64,000 bases of DNA from Marsupella aquatica (Eukaryota; Marchantiophyta): the NCBI GenBank assembly GCA_973895155.1, contig OZ316892.1, positions 21,514,001 through 21,578,000 of the forward strand, read 5' to 3'. Numbering within the stretch: the first letter of the stretch is position 1; every line of letters begins with the position of its first letter. Made by a program: the position numbers and the translations under genes. The notes under the pieces were generated by a model that ran no database searches, was not told the DNA's origin, and saw only the letters and a list, made by a program, of their open reading frames with translations. This document shows, in pieces, positions 1-12,398 of this stretch.

Positions 1-3000
1 TAACATCACACCATCCTCCAAACTTGGACCCTTTTTTTTCAGTAATCCAAGGTGATTCCCACCATACTTTATCCCTACAAGATGTAGATGGATTCATCTG
101 CAACTCGATTCCTACAGTCTGGGCTAAAAGTAACCCTTCTTTCAGAGCTACCACAACTTCCTCATTGGTTTCAATACCTGTGTAGTCGATTAACAGAAGT
201 ACCAACTTGTACCGGTATTGGATGCAATTTCATCCAAATATTGCAATGCTTCTTGTGACTTTTTCCAGCCCCTCTGATCCCTTTGCTGAGATCCATTGCA
301 GCCAACCTATTCAACGATGTTGCACAGTCAATCAACTCAGAGAAATCATAACTACGCTCATTCCCTTTCATTCCTCCTACTTTGGAGAAAAACTGTTCAC
401 ATGCATCAGATCCTGTCAAATGCAATGGCACATTTGGCAAATGTCTGAAATTATCCCTGAATTGGATAATTAGAAGTACCACAAAGTGCACAGACATCTG
501 AATATCAAGAAATGTCTGCATAGGGACACAACTCACAGTAAAATTGATTGCTGTCGTGTTACCTCCAACACTATGATTTCCATGAAAACACCATAATCGC
601 CAAAGGCGAAAAAAGAAACTAACTTTGGCACAGAGAACAACCCGCTCTCTCAAGGTGAGACAAGGATTCATAAATATATCCAAGTAATCACCACATATTG
701 TGAGATACATCTCAGTCCCCAGAGTTCGCTCAACTCTTGCATCTTTCCTTTCACGAAGCATTCTTAGTGCCTTCACAACTTTTCTACTACATAATCGTTG
801 TGCACTGGCCCAATTCTGTCTATCATTCCGTGTAACATCACCTTTGTTCAACCCATTATCCAAGTTGCTATATAAACGTTGGAGAGTGTCCAAGTTACTG
901 ATTCCAGCCACCTCTGTTCCCAGCTTCAAAGTTCTGGCAGCAGAATCAAGTGGGTTTATTAACTTCTTTCCATTATGAATGTAATCCTGATCATGTAAAC
1001 CAACAGCATGTGTATGACGTCCATTGGTAGTGAATGAGTGGCTCAATAGCCAACCTTCCCATCTCAAATTCTGTCTTTGCCCTTGATATGAGCTTTGACC
1101 AGTGTAGTCTTCTAGCATCAGCTTTCTCCTTCGTGCATCTCCATCACTAGCATGACCCAAGAGAGGACCAACTGAGTCTAGACAATATTTAGCCCACAAA
1201 GTGTCTGTGGACTTCCATTGTTGATTGACAAAATCTGCAGTAAACTTACCGCATGTACTCATGGCTACCATGCAAAATTTAGGAAATCTTTCTGCAAGAG
1301 GATTTACTACTATACATCGGGCCTGGTTTCCAATTTTGTAATTCTCAAAGGTATCAGTGATTTTGCTGAAACCCTCCTCTCCTGCTCCAACCTTTATTGT
1401 CAAGCCAACCACACACTGGTGATCCTCTTTCAACCCACAAAACCCCAATAAGGTGTCATGTTTTGGTTGCCATCTGCAACACAGCCATCCACAATAGTGG
1501 TCAGCCACAGACCTATTGAGGAGAGGGATAACAGCCAAAAATTTACTACAGACTGTAGGATGTTGTCCAGGGGAATGAAATCACCTGACTGTCCGCTTAA
1601 GACAGGTCTCATCTTCTGCCAAATAGCATGGCACGGGACCTGTGATCCCCATCCTTTGCTTTAGTTGAGAGTATACAGCAGCAACAAACTTGAACTGGTC
1701 AGCATGCAAACCAGGCCTAAATACAGCCATGGCTCTCCTGTCCCATTGAAGGGTGTTCAGACTAGGGCCTAATGCATTACTTTGCAAGCAGTCCACCACA
1801 CGCCTGCCACCGTGTTGGAACAATATCTGGGAAAGAAGTTTAGTGCCAGGCCGAAAGGTGTTTCCTTCTTTCTTCCTATTAAGATTTGCAGCTACATCTC
1901 GCAACAAGTCCCATAGGGCCTCTCTCCCACCAAATGCACCACGCTGGTGAGCCAAGACTATGTCATTGCAAAACTTGTACATGTCTTTCCTACTTCCAGA
2001 CTCTTTGCAAAGATCTCTCAAAGTGGGGACTCGGGCCCCCAGCATGCATAGGCGGTGTTGCTGAGCTCTGAGACATTTTCTGAGAGACGAAATGTTTCTC
2101 TTGTAAGTTTTGGCTTGTTCTTGAATCTCAGGAATTGTGAGATATGCCAACCGTCTACCCTTACCGGTTCCTCGAGTACCTCTTTTCTCTACTGCAATGT
2201 CCTCTCTAAAGGCTCTTAATCGGAAGTCACCCATCCTTGCAATACTGTAACATTCTTCACAAGTCAGATCTTGAAAACCACCAAGAAGCCGTGATGCTCT
2301 ACTACAGTTCACGTGCCTGAACAGTCCTTCTATCAAACAAGATTCTTGGCCTAGAAGACACCACACCTCTACCTTTACCCCTGACTCTGCGTACCATGCT
2401 CCATCAACCTTTGGCTGATCTAATAGGATATCCTTGATAGGCCTGATTACTGCACCATATTGAACTGAGTTCCGCCACAATCCCCAACACAACAATGACC
2501 AAGGGTGGGGTTTACTTGGATCTCCTGTCACATCCCCTGAATGGCCTGAACCTCCACTGTAACCACTCCCTCCTGAACCACTCCCTCCAGCTGTCCCTCT
2601 TGACCGGCTGCTGGAAGCAATATCTCTGGCCTGCCGGGTTAAGAACCCATTAATGGTTCTTTGGCGAACATCCCTCTTATCATCCTTGGGAGGTCTGCCT
2701 GACCTTCCTGACAGTATTGGTGCACCAGGTGGTGGCTTCAAACTCCTAGCCACTACTGATAGATGATTTGCAGAGATGCAATGGGAATTCAGATTAACCT
2801 CCAGATTACGTTGCTTGGGTACCAAAGTGAACACGTCAGAGCAAAAATGGCACCCCACTCTGAACCGCTCTAACTTCTCCACAGGCTCCTTCTGAACATC
2901 ACCTACAATGTAGAAGGTAGGTTTGGACACAGGCTCAGATTCATTGAGCCTTTCAACTATCTGAACATGCATGTCAAGAGTTGCACGATCGTTCAAGGAG

Positions 3001-3797
3001 GAAGCTGCAGCCCTTCGACTGATCTCAACAGAGTCTACTCTCTGCCCCCTATTATGTGCCACATTTTTGGCATGCTTTGGGGTGATCAAATGCTTTTGTT
3101 TGAAATTTGTGAAACAATTAGTGACAGACACCCTATCCATAACATACTTAGATGATCCAGATATATTAGTGTTGCACTCGCAACACTCTATCTTACCACA
3201 TGGAACACCACCATTGTCCCAAGTTTTGACGCTCCACTTGTGGTCCTCACACTTTATGAAGACCATATGCTCCTTCAACTTGTCAACACTGGACACCCAG
3301 AGCTTGGCCAGATCATTTGACATAGTTGTTGACTGGAAACTCACATGTGGATCATCATCCACAGGTACATTAGGGAGAGGTGAAGTTGGGGGTGAAACAG
3401 GTAGAGGCAAGTCCTGTTGTCCCCACTGTATCTCAGGTTCTACCCTAACTTCAGTGTGCCACTCTCCGTCACTAACGCTCTTACTCAGAGCCTCAGCATT
3501 GGAGGCATTGCTGCTTCCAACATCTACCCCCACTTTCTGGATGGGCAGAGACTGTATTTTTGGGATGATGACAATCTTTCCATCACAATCATCAATGAGG
3601 TTGCCTTTTTCCCAAGCAGCACGCAATCTACAACCTCCCACGCTATCAATAAAATCAAAATCAAAGTCCCAAAGTTCCAAATCCACCATTTTCTGCCTAG
3701 CATCCGCCAAGGTCCATCCAGGGAGACAACTAATGGTCCCAGAGTGTTTTCTGGTCCCTGACTCATGGTCAACGAGAAATACAGGCACAGGCGGCAT
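1..3797 (-). CDS. Transposase-like protein of a large DNA transposon, 3' end beyond window
   Basis: Two long frames join over a 111-bp intron (1474-1584, GTGATT...TTGCAG). The splice restores an Arg-Trp pair and runs EDET... into LLGFCGL, giving about 1,190 residues. From the N-terminus: a start at 3797 followed by an 80-residue ubiquitin/PB1-like stretch; a Cys-rich part (CCECN); a GRPPKDDKR basic patch like an AT-hook; a Gly/Ser-rich linker; and a large C-terminal domain. That domain has three acidic motifs: AEDET, SDGDARRRK and GSDACEQFFS. Their spacing suggests an RNase H-like D-D-E transposase, and the last resembles the end of P-element/hAT-like enzymes (inference). Coding potential continues below position 170 in another frame (WWESPW), so there is either a further exon or a frameshift and the gene leaves the window. 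Family name not recognised. Confidence 0.6.
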
Positions 3798-4062
3798 GAA
3801 AAAATCACAGATTCAGACCTGCAAGAAATACAATGGACATGTCACATTCAAGCATTTCCCCACAATATACACATGTCAATTACACAATCAACACTACCAA
3901 AAGAACTGTCCACCATTCTTATATAGAAGTCTGTGAACATGACAAACCATTTCCTGAGAATGCAAAAACTATCTCAAAAGTTTCAGATTGATAGTATATA
4001 CAATAGAACTACAAAAAATGATCTGAGTGGTGCACTAACTCTTCAAAATTGAATACTGAGAT

Positions 4063-4829
4063 TCAAAATCGCCTACGTCTATCAGTCTCCTCATCACTAT
4101 CACTACCCCAACCTCCCCAATGTGGTTGTTCTCTCCAAACATTTAATTTTGGCCAATGTGGAATAGTCTTCACGGTGTGGGGATAAGCCCACAACCAATG
4201 GAATTCCACTTGGTTCATCTCAGGATTAACCACTGCCACTGAAACCCTGCGTGATGGAATATCACAACAGGCTAACATGCAACATTCACAGAAACTTCCA
4301 TCTGCCATTTTAGCAGTCAGTAGACCACATACATTTACCGTAGGCAAATATGTACAGAGAGGTCGAGGAGGGAGTTGTCTATTTCGGTAGGGATACAGTT
4401 TCCCACCTACGTCAACCCAAAACTCTGTGGCCAGAGAATTTTCCAGACCATCAATGACGTCCTGGATTTCATCAAAACATTCCTTTCTATTTTCCTTGTA
4501 GAAGTTTACTTCATACAATAGAAGCCCCTTCACCACATGACAACAGTGAAGAATGAAGGTCTTCACTGCACCGGATTTGATGAGGAGAAATATAACATTT
4601 CTATTGTACTTGACATATTTGTCCCATCTGATGTAAATCATTCTATCACCTTAATCCACAAAGAAATGGTGCACGTTCAAGTAATATTCTCTGCAGAGCA
4701 ACCCTACAATATGCATAATTAATTCTGAACTATTCAACCTCTTCAACTGTAAAAGAAGATCCCCTTTGCCATAATCAGGCAAGGCTCGGGTAATATCCAC
4801 TTCAGGTATGGATAAATCTCCAACATTGC
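4063..4829 (-). pseudogene. C-terminal exon of an unrecognised protein, one in-frame stop
   Basis: An open frame of 192 codons (4641-4063) extends upstream in the same frame to a good acceptor (TTTTAACAG, exon from 4829). It is interrupted once by TAA at 4651-4653. The protein has a Cys-rich segment (CECCMLACC), a Trp-rich tail and an acidic/Arg end (SDSDEETDRRRRF). It lies 265 bp upstream of the transposase-like gene on the same strand, so it may be a second gene of the same element or a captured host exon. I do not recognise a family. The TAA could be a nonsense mutation, or part of an intron that I cannot place. Confidence 0.4.
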
Positions 4830-7800
4830 CTGTTAAAACCAGGCAGAATGTAGTGAGTTATTAAATCTAAACTGTGACCTCCCCAATCAAATACCCTAGT
4901 ACAAAACATCTACAGCAGCCCACTGCTTGGGAGACCACATCCATTGGACCAACCCCCAAGAGAGCCTTGCCCCATCCCGGCCATTGCTCTTGGTGATTGG
5001 CTTCTACAGATCCAAGTCAGTTTTCTCCGAGAAATCTCGGGTGGGAAGGGTGGCCCCTTTGCTGACAAGGATTCCAATGTCAATGTAAGCACTAGAGGGA
5101 TTGGGATCTGTAACATGCTCATGTGTGCTTAGCATGTACAGTCGGGTTGCCCACACTCCAATTCCCTCCACTCGAACACGGTGTACTTGAACTCAGTCCC
5201 TATCGACCCTAAATGCCCCAAGAATTTGGATTCTTTGCCAATCCCGGACCAACCAAATCCTAACACTTTGGGCTCTAATCAGGAATGCCATTGGCAATCA
5301 ACTCCAAGGCCCCCCCCCCCCTCCCAGGCAACCTGCTCTCTCATTCAAGGGGCGCTAGACTGCTGGGTCATCACTTCCAGCAAGTCTCCTCTGGGGGCAT
5401 TAGTTCCCCAGGGTCCCAATGAACTTGAGGAACCTGCAAACCAACACTTGCAATAGCAGGGAAGGAAATTGCAAACAGGACCTAGAAATGAAAAGTTGAA
5501 AACTTACCTCAGCAACACACAATGCCTGTCAATTAGCGTCTGTGGAAACATTATAGATACGGTAATCCAGAAGGAAATAGTACAAAATGCAAAATTGATT
5601 GGATACCTTGTGATGGTGGAACCCAACACTTGGGGGCGTCTGTCCTTCCTGACTTCAGAGGTGTATGAGTATCTGTGTAAATGACAACAAAAAATGAGTT
5701 TAAGGAATATCTTTAAAAATAGTTTGCAGTGGGACTATTTAGAAGGGTAATGTCAGGAAAAGGAAGGCATTGCCATATACAGGAACATCAATGATCCCCC
5801 AAATCTTACCTTACAACGTACTCAGTGTGTGGGACATGTTTCCTTCTGGAGGTGGGGCATAGGGGCATAAGTAATACAGTCTCAATGATCACTCCCTCCT
5901 ACAAAGAGTGAGAAGCAAAGAGAAAAGGCATTAAGTAAATAGCAATTCAATTTCGTCTCATTATAGTAATGCAACACAATTATCATGGGCAATTGAAATT
6001 GTTACCATTTCAGCCCGCATTTCAGTAATGACCTACTAAGAGAATTGCTACATTCGGTGATAAAATAAAGTTACGCAATACTATTGCAATGAGCAAATGA
6101 AGTGGGTTTTTTAATATTGCAATCTGTATAGGATATTTCAATGGGTTATTTGAATAATGCAATCCGCTGCTTGTTCGAATTGCTCAAAATCCATCTAGTC
6201 CCTACCCCTACAAATGCTGTGAAAGGAGCAGGAACAAGGCACAGAAGTAGCAGAGGAGCATGAAATCGATGCCTCTCGCTTGGATCGATCCAGATGAGAT
6301 TAAAGGAGTTGAGTGATGGAATGGCTGAGATTGAGGGGTTAAGAGAAAGGTCTTATTGGACACACAGAAAATCTCACAAGTGTATTGCAACTTGGTATCG
6401 GACAAACAAGATAAAGTAAACAAACCAGCAACACAAAATATGACACCGAAATGAGGATTAGAGCTGCGATCAATCATGAATTACTATCTTGGCTTGGGAA
6501 ACAAGGGAAGGGAGAAGGGGAATGTAGGCAAAGCAGCAGAAGCTGTGTTTGAAGTCAATGCCAAAAAGGAGAACGAGATGGCAGAATTGTTACACCTTCA
6601 AACCGGACCACCAAAATCCTCATATGATTGCATAGACTGCAAGCCAAATCTCGTTCAACAAAGAAAAACCAAAACACGAAACCCCAAAACACAAGAAATC
6701 CCTCAGCTCCTCAACGCGCCGGGGCAGCCGCGCACAGCAGCTCAGCTTTGTATTCGACTCCTCATTCATGACCTCATCTAAATCTTTGAGTGGGGTTTTG
6801 GTCGATACTTCCCTTTTTACAACTCACTGTGCAGTGCAAAGCCACTTACTACTCTGTAATACTGGTTTGCTTGTGTCATCGGATGTGAGAATTGGACAAA
6901 ATCATGTCAGTTGTCTAGAGCCATGATCGGAAAAATTGGCCATGATCAATCTTCTTCATCGCTTTGCCGTGATGCAAAATTGTTCTATCTACTCTCAGCT
7001 CAGCTCAGCTTTGCTACGTCCATCGCTTCCCATCTCATATACCAAAGTTCTTAATTGTGGTTCTCGATCAAACAACGACATTTCTACCCCACAATTATTC
7101 CTGGACTAGTACAATGGACACAAAGGAGAACTGAGAGGCAAACTACCCAAAAGCAGACACCTTCCACAGGGACTTCCGCAGCAGTAGCCGCACATTTGAC
7201 AAGTAAAATGCCCGGACAGCAAGAGCAACAACTTCTGCACACATTTGAAGCACAAATTTAACCACGATGCAGGCCACGATGGAGCAACAAATAGGAGTTC
7301 ACCATGCTTTGCTACTCTGATTGAACAAGAGCAAATGATATACCAATAGATTTGAAAATCACTATGATATTGTGCAAAAGAAACGATTAGATAGTTTGAA
7401 AATGACCTGATTGTTGCAATCGCTTGTAGTCTTTTGAGGTGGACAACGCTCACCCAAACAAAAAACTCTGCAATCACAAAAAATATTAGCATTTAGAAAA
7501 CCAAACACATCTACAACTGCACAGGCATTGGCACCCACATTAAACAAGAAGCCTTGTAATCGAGAAAGACTTGGATTCTGTGAAAGACGAAAGTTGTAAT
7601 CCCCGTGAAACACAGAGCGTACCTCCGATTGGAAGACATCTACAAGTACACAGTAATGTAATCGAGAAAGACTTGGACTCTATGAAAGACGAAAGCTGCA
7701 ATCCTCGTGAAACATATTGAGGGTCCAAGTCAAACAGAGACGTCAAGAGCAAAGAGCACGGACCTTTTCACGCAAACACTGGATTTCACCCAAGACTGAC

Positions 7801-9250
7801 TAATCTCAACAATTCGGAGGCCACCAGCTCAAATTCAACATCCCGAACGCTCTCCGAACAGCCGATCAAATCGAAAGAACTCAACGCAGCTGGCTCATCG
7901 CTGTATTGGACAGTCAAATGCCATCGAACAAGTCAGAAGAAAAACTGTAATGGAGAGCAAAATACCATTACAATGTAAGCAACTAGCAAAGCTTTACAGT
8001 CACTATGTAAATGAAAATAGCTGCCCAAGATTGAGATACACGGACAAGATCAAAAGCAAAGGAATAAGTCAAGCAAAGAGGAAAGAGGAGACAACACATT
8101 TCCTGTCACACAATAGAACATAAAATTATCTGGATTGCTTGCGAGTAGACTTACGGATCAGTAAGCCATAGCCCACATTAACAAGATGACAGCACTGAGC
8201 ACGACAATGTGGGAATCAGCAGAGAGCACCATATCCAACAAATTCCAAACGGCAGCGGCAACAGATACAGTCGGGCCCAACATTCAATTAACACAGGATT
8301 GCCAAAACGCCCGGGAAAATGCCACGACCAGACTCAACATGAAAGCTTGTAAAGCTTCAGGATACAATGAAAAACTAAATTGCATAGACAATGACAATGA
8401 GTAGAGGGTGTGCAGGGTGGTGAAAAGGCAAGACACTGATTTGGACCTTTTTGCATTGCAGCATGCTAGGATTTGTGGGCCTCCTACAGACAGCTTGAGA
8501 CACCGTCTGCAGTTGCACGCATACTCGGGGCTGCGCTCCAATAGCAATAGTAGCAAACCTTACATAGACAATGTCGCTTCCCACAACACCCAAGGCATAC
8601 CACCTTTCATTTTCTGCAACATTTCAGCCCTGCTGTGAGCCGCAATTTCAAAACAAAGAGGAGTTGACCATAGTCGAAAGTGGAGCGGGAAGTGCAGTGC
8701 ATACCAAAATATTTGAAATCACGTACTATGCGGAGTAAGGTAGTGAGCCGAGTAAGATAGTGAGCAGAGGGAGTCGGACCTCTTTCAGATGCCTGGGCTT
8801 CCCGCTGGCCGGGCTTCCAGCAGACAAACGGCACTAAGCGCAGATCAACAATAGCCACAACAACACCTCAACCCGCGCCTCACCCTTCTTACAGATCGAC
8901 GGTAGCTCGGGCAATAGCTGGCAGTAGGTTACGAGCTTTCATAGTTAGTAAAGTGTATGCATGCATAAACAATGGAAAGTATGATCATTCTACGTAAACA
9001 GTGGGCAGTGTAAGGAAAGTTACCCCTAAACAAAACTCCAAAAAAGGTGTGCCTCCCACAGTCGGTCCCGCCAGTGCACGCCTCCCAGCCTTGCAACGTC
9101 CCGCTTTGCGTCAAATGCCACTTTCGCAAGCATCAAGTGTCGGCCTCCACCCGCAACATTTCATTTAGGCCCCATAGCTTCCTTCATCCAAGGTCCGTAG
9201 CCAACCTGCAAGCTCCACTTCCCTCAGCCTAAACCAAACCTCTCGACTTG
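4830..9250. other. Gene-poor stretch without a convincing gene
   Basis: No long open frame. On the minus strand, donor-like sequences follow short open segments near 5508 (CTGAG|GTAAGT) and 5825 (TAAG|GTAAGA). They could be small upstream exons of the 4.1-4.8 kb gene, but no recognisable protein emerges. The sequence is AT-rich near 5.9-6.2 kb and contains a direct repeat near 7.6 kb. Confidence 0.4.
7555..7715. repeat. Two-copy direct repeat, ~55 bp, period ~104 bp
   Basis: A unit starting GTAATCGAGAAAGACTTGGA and ending in CGTGAAACA occurs at about 7556-7613 and again at about 7660-7713. There are a handful of differences, mostly C/T or G/A. The copies are separated by about 45 bp. Confidence 0.8.
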
Positions 9251-9299
9251 GTAGCACTATGTGAAATCCGGCGGCTTGAAGCTGAGCCCTAATTCCCTT

Positions 9300-9490
9300 C
9301 GACCCCGACTTTGACACTCCCTTGGACTCACTTTGACCCCGGGCCTTCGACTCGTTCCCTTGGGGATTGAGTATTCCCGGCCCCTGCCCCGGGCCTTCGA
9401 CTCATTCCCTTGGGGATTGTTTACTCCCCCTGCCCCGGACCTTTGACTCATTCCAGGGCTCATTCCCTTGGGATTGAGTACTCCCCCTGA
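9300..9490. repeat. GC-rich tandem repeat, three diverged units of about 50 bp
   Basis: Units built on CCCCGGGCCTTCGACTCATT followed by CCCTTGGGGATTGAGTACTCCC occur from about 9338, 9389 and 9433. A reading frame passes through them on the minus strand, but its protein is only the translated repeat, so I do not call a gene. Confidence 0.7.
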
Positions 9491-9769
9491 ACTTTTGCCC
9501 TGCAAACACCCAAAACCCCCTAGAAATGTACCCCCAAAAACCTTTCACCCTAAACCCTCAAAACTCCAAATACTTTCATAACTCATCCTATTCACCACAA
9601 GTATTTGTTACACTAAACTCCACTCAGGGCGTGCCACGTGGACCAATCTCATCATGATGTGTGTCATGCCATATTACTGGCCCCCTTCAAGCAAATTATT
9701 TTGGCCGGCATTTTGGATGCCTTGGAATAGTTATAAAGAGATTGTCATATAAAATATGGTCTTGTTGGT

Positions 9770-9867
9770 TATAAGTCGATTATAAAAATTAATCTGGAAT
9801 TGATTTAAATGTACCCTTCGGCCGTTCGCACGTCCGGTCCATTATTAATAACGTTGGGGGCCCAGGG
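9770..9867. mobile_element. End of a MITE of the CCCTGGGCCC family that cut gene A
   Basis: The right end reads GGGGGCCCAGGG and stops at 9867. The preceding 80 bp (TACCCTTCGGCCGTTCGCACGTCC...) resembles the 3' part of the MITEs at 38.2 and 41.0 kb (TACCCTTCGAGTGTTCACACGTCC). On the minus strand the neighbouring gene reads GHTHEDV and then runs into CCCTGGGCCC, so the insertion point is in its coding sequence. I could not find the left end or a second copy of the flanking TGACATCC, so the rest of the element and of the gene is deleted or moved. Confidence 0.5.
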
Positions 9868-12398
9868 TGACATCCTCATGGGTGTGACCAACCATGAGAA
9901 ACGACATCTGCACTGTTTCAAAAACACCTCTACTAACAAGCTCACTGCAAAATGCCATCACGTACTGGTTTTTGTTATCTTTCCCTGAATTATCCATTTG
10001 CAAGGTCAGGTGCCTTGGCAATGGTTTGAAAGAGGTAGACGTAGCCTTGGGATCAACACCAAAGTCATCATCCACCACATTTGATAACCCAAGATCTTGG
10101 TCATCTTCAGCTCCTTGAAATCTAGCAATTGAGACTTTTTTGGGTTCTAAGTAACCTGCGAGAAATGCTTCAAAGTCCAAAAGAGATTGAAAAATTGGCC
10201 TCGTTGCAGCCCAATATAATCCTTCAAGGAGGTCTCCAGATTTTTCCCCCTTGTAATCCTCCAGATCTCTAAGGCACTTGGCCAATGATGTCACTGTGAA
10301 GTCTGCATCTCCCGGCCAAAGTCCAGTGAAACTGAAGTGAGCATACACTCCGGGATCCCTTCCATGGGTCAACATCCCAATGAGCGCAATGGGGAGCGGT
10401 TGACCACTACCAGACAATGATTTAGGAGTGGGGACCAACCTAGGGATCCATGTCTTGGCTTGGTCCATCTTGTCATATATAATGCAAAGATAGTTCTCAG
10501 GATCCTTCTTCGCAAGAACCCTATGAGCATAGTAAACATATCTCCTAGACATTTGCTCACAAAGATGGAGAGCTCTTTCCTCAATCTCTAAACGCTCTTT
10601 CTTTCTCTTCTCCCGCATCAACTGATCTTTGAACTCAGTGCAAAGTGTACACTTTGCAAATGCACTTCCCTTGTGAAAGTCAAAATTCATGAAGGACTCA
10701 CTCCAGAGTTTATACATAGTGTTTTCACTCACCTTCACGTAGCCATCTAATTCCATTTGTGAGTATACCTCCTCAAAAATCTCTTTCTTCGTGAAACAAG
10801 ATGGAAGTCTGTACTCAACTGTGTCAGTACCATGAGACCCTCCATAGGGAAGATGCGGCATGGGTTCTCCGTTTTGGGTTAGAATGGACTCCAACAAAGC
10901 ATGAGCAAGCAAGGTGCTTCCCCGTGTCTTGTGTGAACCCTTGTTTCCGTGGAATCCAACCGTGCAACCTGCTTCATATTGATTTTTGTAATCATAATAC
11001 TTGGCAGTGCTGAATCCATGCATTTTAATAAATGCACCCTTGCAAACAAGTCTACTTCTTACAATGAAATATCCTTTTGTCTCCACTTCCTTCTCCCTAT
11101 AGCCAAAAAGAGTGAGAATGTGACTGGTTTTGTTGTCGCTTGACATCCCATGGTATTCCCTCCTTATCGCCTGTAGGTCTTCTCTTGGCATGCTGAGGCA
11201 ACACTTCAACTTACAACAACCTTCTCTTTGGATGGAGTCAATTTCCTCCTCTATGATTTTCAGTATCGCCTGAGACTCCAAGTGCTTCTTTCTTTTTTCA
11301 TCTGGGTTAACCTTTGTTCTCTTGATGAAGTTATACTGGCGCTTTGAAAACTCAGTGTCACCTTTCATATCTACCTCTAGATGATCTCGACCATCAATAA
11401 TTGGTTTCGGAGAAACCTCTTCAATGAGATCCAGAAGAAAAATACCCCTTGATATCAGCAGAAGTGAACGGACGGCCCACCTAACAAGACCAGGCACTCC
11501 TGGGGAGATATTTGGGAAAAATAGAGGGTCAATCACGCGTGTGACCACAACGTACCCCAACGTGATCTGGCCCAAGGACATCATCATCAATTGCACCTGA
11601 CTCGAAAGGAACTGTGATGATGCCAACCCCCACTTTGGTCCGATTATCCTCAGCATACAATTCCACCTCCTCGGTCATCCAATTAGAACGCAAACTATAA
11701 TCCTTGAAATTATAATTTGAAAAAACATCCCGTGTGGACAGGTCGTTTAGTATATCCTGGGAAGAACTCCTCCGAGTAACATCCTTTAAATTCCAGAATA
11801 CAAAAGTGTCCAATGCTTCCTGAACGGTATCGGCTCCATTGTGAGGAAAGGGTAACCTCTCCCTTCCTTGAAAAACTTCACATATTTTCACACTAATCCT
11901 AGAAGTGCCAAGTCTTTCATTGTGACAGGTCTCATCGGGATTCATCTTGAACACAAGATTTCCACGAGCCACAATCTGATTGCCGATCTAGAGCTCAACT
12001 TCATTGCCAGATACAATCGAGTCTCCAAAACTTCCCACCAAAGATTTGTCTGGTACAAAACCGGGAACTGTATCCTTTGTAGAACAAGAGGCATCCATTT
12101 CTGTTGTCGTTGGAGTTGACTATGACTTCAAATATGCAAAAGAGGCATCCCAAATAATGCAGGAGTCGACAACATCAAACAGGGTCCTGATCGGCGGCAA
12201 AGGGTAAGGAATTTCCCGTGATCCCTCATAGCACTTCTCAATGAGAACTCCAATACGATTACCTCCCAAATCAACATTACGCACTGAGTCACCCGGGTCA
12301 ACCTTGAGGACGGTCCCGCAAGCAACTTCCACTCCATCGATTACGAGGCAAACCTTGTCCCCTCGAAAGAAAATCCCCATTTTGAAAATGTGGTCCAA
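9868..12398 (-). pseudogene. Element A: DUF8039-like x2 plus DUF7869-type transposon protein, truncated
   Basis: Read from 12398 downwards. The first exon encodes two similar ~75-residue domains of the plant transposon DUF8039 type: one near 12330-12130 (VACGTVL...DLGGNRIGV...EIPYPL) and one near 11970-11790 (VARGNLV...LGTSRISV...LPFPHN). They share one frame interrupted by two TAG codons (about 12114-12116 and 11988-11990). A frame change near 11.53-11.59 kb, either a short intron or a frameshift, leads to the core. The core has CCKLKCCLS, a CTLCTEFK zinc-knuckle-like motif, YDKMDQAKT, LQMDNSGKDNKN and GHTHED. The last three are the conserved DUF7869 motifs, and their spaced Asp residues may be an RNase H-fold active site (inference). 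The protein breaks off at GHTHEDV where a MITE has inserted. Head-to-head partner: the gene starting at 13745. Confidence 0.65.

Noticed and set aside
2971-3936. 321-codon plus-strand frame
   Set aside because: It is antisense to the transposase-like gene, whose codon pattern and motifs are clear on the minus strand; the plus frame has no domain.
7055-8640. Small frames between 7.0 and 8.6 kb as genes
   Set aside because: No domains, no plausible splicing, and mutual overlap on both strands.
9257-9505. 82-codon minus-strand frame rich in Gly/Ser/Arg
   Set aside because: It only translates the GC-rich tandem repeat.
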